This document shows positions 61,441-64,000 of a stretch of 64,000 nucleotides of DNA, one piece after another (within the stretch, counting starts at the first letter, position 1; the number at the start of each line of letters is the position of its first letter). Location of the stretch: NCBI GenBank assembly GCA_030710605.1, contig CP092870.1:98236592-98300591 (forward strand). The letters run 5' to 3'. The translations under genes and the position numbers were made by a program. The DNA comes from Cordylochernes scorpioides. Taxonomy: Eukaryota; Arthropoda; Arachnida; Pseudoscorpiones; Chernetidae. The notes under the pieces were generated by a model, which saw only the letters and a program-made list of their open reading frames with translations, was not told where the DNA came from and did no database searches.

Positions 61441-61474
61441 CTGTAACCAGCCACAGTATAAGTTTATCTTAAAT

Positions 61475-61510
61475 TCCTAGTTCACCTGGTACAGGTCATG
61501 ATAATGTATG
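61475..61510 (-). repeat. SINE family 1 terminal fragment
   Basis: AGTTCACCTGGTACAGGTCA plus TGATAAT, the tail end of the family, directly upstream of the exon candidate. Confidence 0.5.
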
Positions 61511-62184
61511 TATAAATATATATATATAGATTAATATATAGTTTCCCTATTTGCACAGATCTATAAATATAAATAATGTTTATTTTTATTAGCACAATCC
61601 ATCCTCTTTCAGTTCTCTGTTTTTCTAAAACCATATATGTTACCTGTTCTTAAAAAACCTTATATAAGGATAATTATATCGTTGTAAGTAAAAACGGATA
61701 AAACCAGCAATAAATCCACAGTTTGACGCTGTGAACGTAAAAAAACCCAAAATCATCGATAAACCTTGTACGTCCAAAGTTTTTTGCTAAAAGTCCCCTA
61801 TAATTACCAGGGCAACAAATGAATGGCATTCACACGGCCACCGCACCTATCTGAACGCAATTACAGGATAATTATAAACCCGGTAGTTTTTCTGGGAAAT
61901 GATACTTAGCGTAATCGCCAAGAAACAATGCCGAGACTTGTCAGAACATGCGCAAGATCTGATAAAACACATCTCAAAAACACCTATTTACACACTGGTT
62001 CAATAAAATTCGAGTAATTTTATTTACATCACAGTAGGTGTTAAAACACATGTTGATGTTGATTGCCATAATATGGTGTGATTGTATTGTATCTTATATT
62101 TACAATCCTCTTAAGTTTGGAATGTCTTAGAATCTTGATTATTTTCACTGAATTGTCTTAAATATCTTGTTTGGTGCTGGTGTT
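61511..62184. other. AT-rich stretch (possible intron)
   Basis: Between the two exon candidates. No frame or repeat recognised. Confidence 0.35.
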
Positions 62185-62560
62185 ACTTATCCCAAGTACG
62201 CCATGATAATCATGGTGTGGGTAGTTAGCAACTGTTGCTGTTGTCGTGTCCAACGAAGAGCCTCAGATGTCTCCATACCTCCCTATCACAGTCGCAATTT
62301 TCTCTATCTTGGGTGTGTAAAGCTGCTGTTCTGGGTCCATGCCAATTTTCTGTTGTTGTTGTGTCTCTCTATTAAAGAAGTCGCAATGTTCTCTATCTTG
62401 GGTGTGTAAAGCTGTAGTAAGCGACTCTGCTTTTTACAGTAGGTGCCCCACATGTCTACACATGTAAAAAACAGCTCAATCTTTGCACTTACAAGTGTGC
62501 AAGAGCTCTGTTTAGTTAAATGCCCTCACTAGTGAGGTTGGACTTTTGCATGAATCCTGT
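62185..62560 (-). repeat. SINE family 1 copy with inserted LINE fragments
   Basis: SINE tail ACTTATCCCAAGTACGCCAT and CATGGTGTGGGTAGTTAGCA is followed by two LINE-end pieces (62235-62345 and 62370-62415, GAAGAGCCTCAGATGTCTCC), then SINE body again (GTAAGCGACTCTGCTTTTTA, GTGAGGTTGGACTTTTGCAT). Confidence 0.6.
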
Positions 62561-62693
62561 TCAGTTAATTGTTTCATCCAATATGAATATGTGGGTGCTA
62601 AAGAACACACTTTGCTATACACGAATCTCAAGGTTGAGACACAGATTCAGTGAATTGTTTCAACAATAGGAATGTGTTTGTTGAAGAACTCAC

Positions 62694-62824
62694 CTTGCTG
62701 GACACGGAACTGTTCCCCAAGGTCGTCAGGTTTGAGGAAGTCGAAGCTGTTTGTGGTCACCTCGACGGAGTGTATCACAGGAAACATCACTGGACACACC
62801 ACTCTGGTTGTCATAATAGCCACA
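62694..62824 (-). CDS. Internal exon candidate with strong splice sites, unrecognised
   Basis: Acceptor CCTCCCTCCCACCCAG ends at 62825 and donor AAG|GTGAGT begins at 62693, both near consensus. The single open phase reads VAIMTTRVVCPVMFPVIHSV then EVTTNSFDFLKPDDLGEQFR and VQQ. Ends in phase 1. It lies upstream, in minus-strand order, of the exon candidate at 61110-61440, so the two may belong to one gene whose other exons fall outside. No family recognised. Confidence 0.6.
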
Positions 62825-62839
62825 CTGGGTGGGAGGGAG

Positions 62840-63245
62840 GCACTTACGGAGAAATAAAGAACTTAAGATTGAGGAGCATGGTGCCACTAAAGGCCACAAA
62901 GGACCTGAAAAAGAGCAGAGAAACTGACGAAAAAGAATTAGATGGATGGACTTGATGGGAAGCTATGAAGAAAAGAACTCAGTTGCGTAACTGACCATGA
63001 GCAAAGAAACTAACGAAGAAGAATGATGGACTGGATGGTAAATTATGTAAAAATATTTTTAAAAAGCGTTCAATGGCATAACTGACTAGAACAGAGAAAC
63101 TGAAGAATTGAACTGATGGACTGGATGGAAGCTATGAAGAGAAAAATAGAAGAACTCCAGATGGATAAGCATGTGCCACTTGAGACCACAGAACCTGTTT
63201 AAAATCAGAGAAACTGAAGAAGAAAATAAATCTATAAAAATTAAG
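62840..63245. repeat. Imperfect tandem repeat of about 85-100 bp
   Basis: GATGGACTGGATGG and AGAGAAACTGA(A/C)GAA recur at 62915, 63000, 63100 and 63200 with GCTATGAAGA between. Weakly conserved, no coding function inferred. Confidence 0.55.
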
Positions 63246-63249
63246 GCTG

Positions 63250-63395
63250 CTTCTTCCGACAAAAAAGCTGGCGTTGTGACTTTGCCACCGACTCGAGTCC
63301 TTTAGTTAGCGGATACGGTACTGCGCCTAGTTTTTGACGAGAGAGGCTACCTTTCTTTGTATAGATCATTATCCTCCCGGCAAAATTTGCATATA
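63250..63395 (+). repeat. P1 Penelope-like body fragment
   Basis: AAAGCTGGCGTTGTGACTTT, GCCACCGACTCGAGTCC and ATCCTCCCGGCAAAATTTGC match the arm of 33970-34220; the hammerhead itself is missing. Confidence 0.65.
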
Positions 63396-63401
63396 TATGA
63401 A

Positions 63402-63775
63402 AAACGAAATGAAGACATTAAGACGAGAATGTTTCTTTTCACAAATAAATCAAACCTTTACTGTCCTTACTGCGATGAAAAAATATTGGGAGGGCTTGGC
63501 TCATCAGTGGTGAACCCTCCAGCGGTTTCGCCAATATATATAATCTACCAGACCGCTTCTTTAGAGCTCTAATACTGTATTGTATCATTCTACTTTTATA
63601 TGCTTCACTGAAGGGTGAAATCGTAGAAATGGTATTCAAGCAAACTATGGACATAAGATTTTAGGACAGTAGAATTACATTCAAATGTTTGCATCGAGCA
63701 ACGATCTTCCGCAAACCGAAGTTTGATATATTTGGGGAAAGAAACATTCACGTCTTAATGTCTTCATTCGTTATA
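63402..63775 (+). mobile_element. GAGGGC-type MITE, full length with inverted ends
   Basis: Left AACGAAATGAAGACATTAAG plus ACGAGAATGTTTC and right (reverse complement) AACGAATGAAGACATTAAGA plus CGTGAATGTTTC. The interior has the family core (GGGAGGGCTTGGCTCATCAG), TCTAATACTGTATTGTATCA, and ACTATGGACATAAGATTTTA. This copy shows that the numerous short pieces are parts of a 374-bp DNA element. Confidence 0.8.
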
Positions 63776-64000
63776 TATAGATGGTGTGTTATTGCTTTGT
63801 ATTAATATATATGAAGAATAAAAATCCATATATTAGCTGATAGATATGTCATCGAGATACTAAATACTTTAGTGGAATAAGAAAGGGAGTAGACACATCT
63901 GTGGTTAGTACGTAAGAAGGTACTGCTGGATGTTTCAGAAAGTATCGTATCTGGGAGGAGATAGAGAAAGATATCTCAATGATTATCATTATATCACTAA
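63776..64000. other. AT-rich end of window, nothing recognised
   Basis: No gene or known repeat identified. Confidence 0.35.

Overview
The window reads as AT-rich intergenic and repeat DNA from an invertebrate animal. Evidence for this is a mariner and a Tc1 transposase relic, Tigger/pogo-type MITEs, tRNA-derived SINEs, Helitrons, hammerhead-bearing Penelope-like ends, LTR retrotransposon debris, spliced-exon signals, and no operon-like gene packing. I cannot fix the phylum; arthropod or mollusc are both plausible. Two 100-base N runs (24202-24301 and 51125-51224) mark assembly gaps.

No complete, intact host gene is visible. The host-derived pieces are: a PARN-like (poly(A)-specific ribonuclease) intronless relic at 16.2-17.2 kb with its catalytic acidic residues replaced; a peptidyl-tRNA hydrolase 2 (PTRH2) relic at 36.3-36.6 kb; two minus-strand exon candidates with good splice signals at 62.7-62.8 kb and 61.1-61.4 kb; and a 34-codon ORF with one possible membrane segment at 46.45 kb.

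Layout. 0-8 kb: mariner relic, SINE, a Helitron with a readable empty site, an MITE, a hammerhead-type Penelope end and a 0.7 kb foldback. 8.4-11.3 kb: a young-looking non-autonomous LTR element with two near-identical 0.36 kb LTRs. 12.6-15.1 kb: an older minus-strand LTR element interrupted by a Tc1 element and a SINE. 15.2-18.9 kb: three long palindromes around the PARN relic. 19.0-24.2 kb: a nest of Helitrons, some carrying a tRNA-Gly copy, inside and beside a 32-bp minisatellite, ending in a large inverted repeat at an assembly gap. 25-29 kb: more hammerhead ends, a LINE fragment, and a Helitron carrying one minisatellite inserted into another. 30.6-32.2 kb: a 1.6 kb minisatellite. 33-46 kb: palindromic Penelope-like ends, PTRH2 relic, Tigger relic, tandem repeats, and a short tandem array of hammerhead-like units. 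47.2-48.5 kb: an almost full-length mariner. 48.8-64 kb: hammerhead, foldbacks (one with a minimal tRNA-like stem in its loop), SINEs, MITEs, LINE ends and the exon candidates.

The most interesting theme is the density and diversity of hammerhead-ribozyme-like cores at repeat ends, often in head-to-head inverted pairs, and a CTCF-like AGATGGCGC motif recurring across unrelated repeats. All homology calls were made by eye; no search was run.
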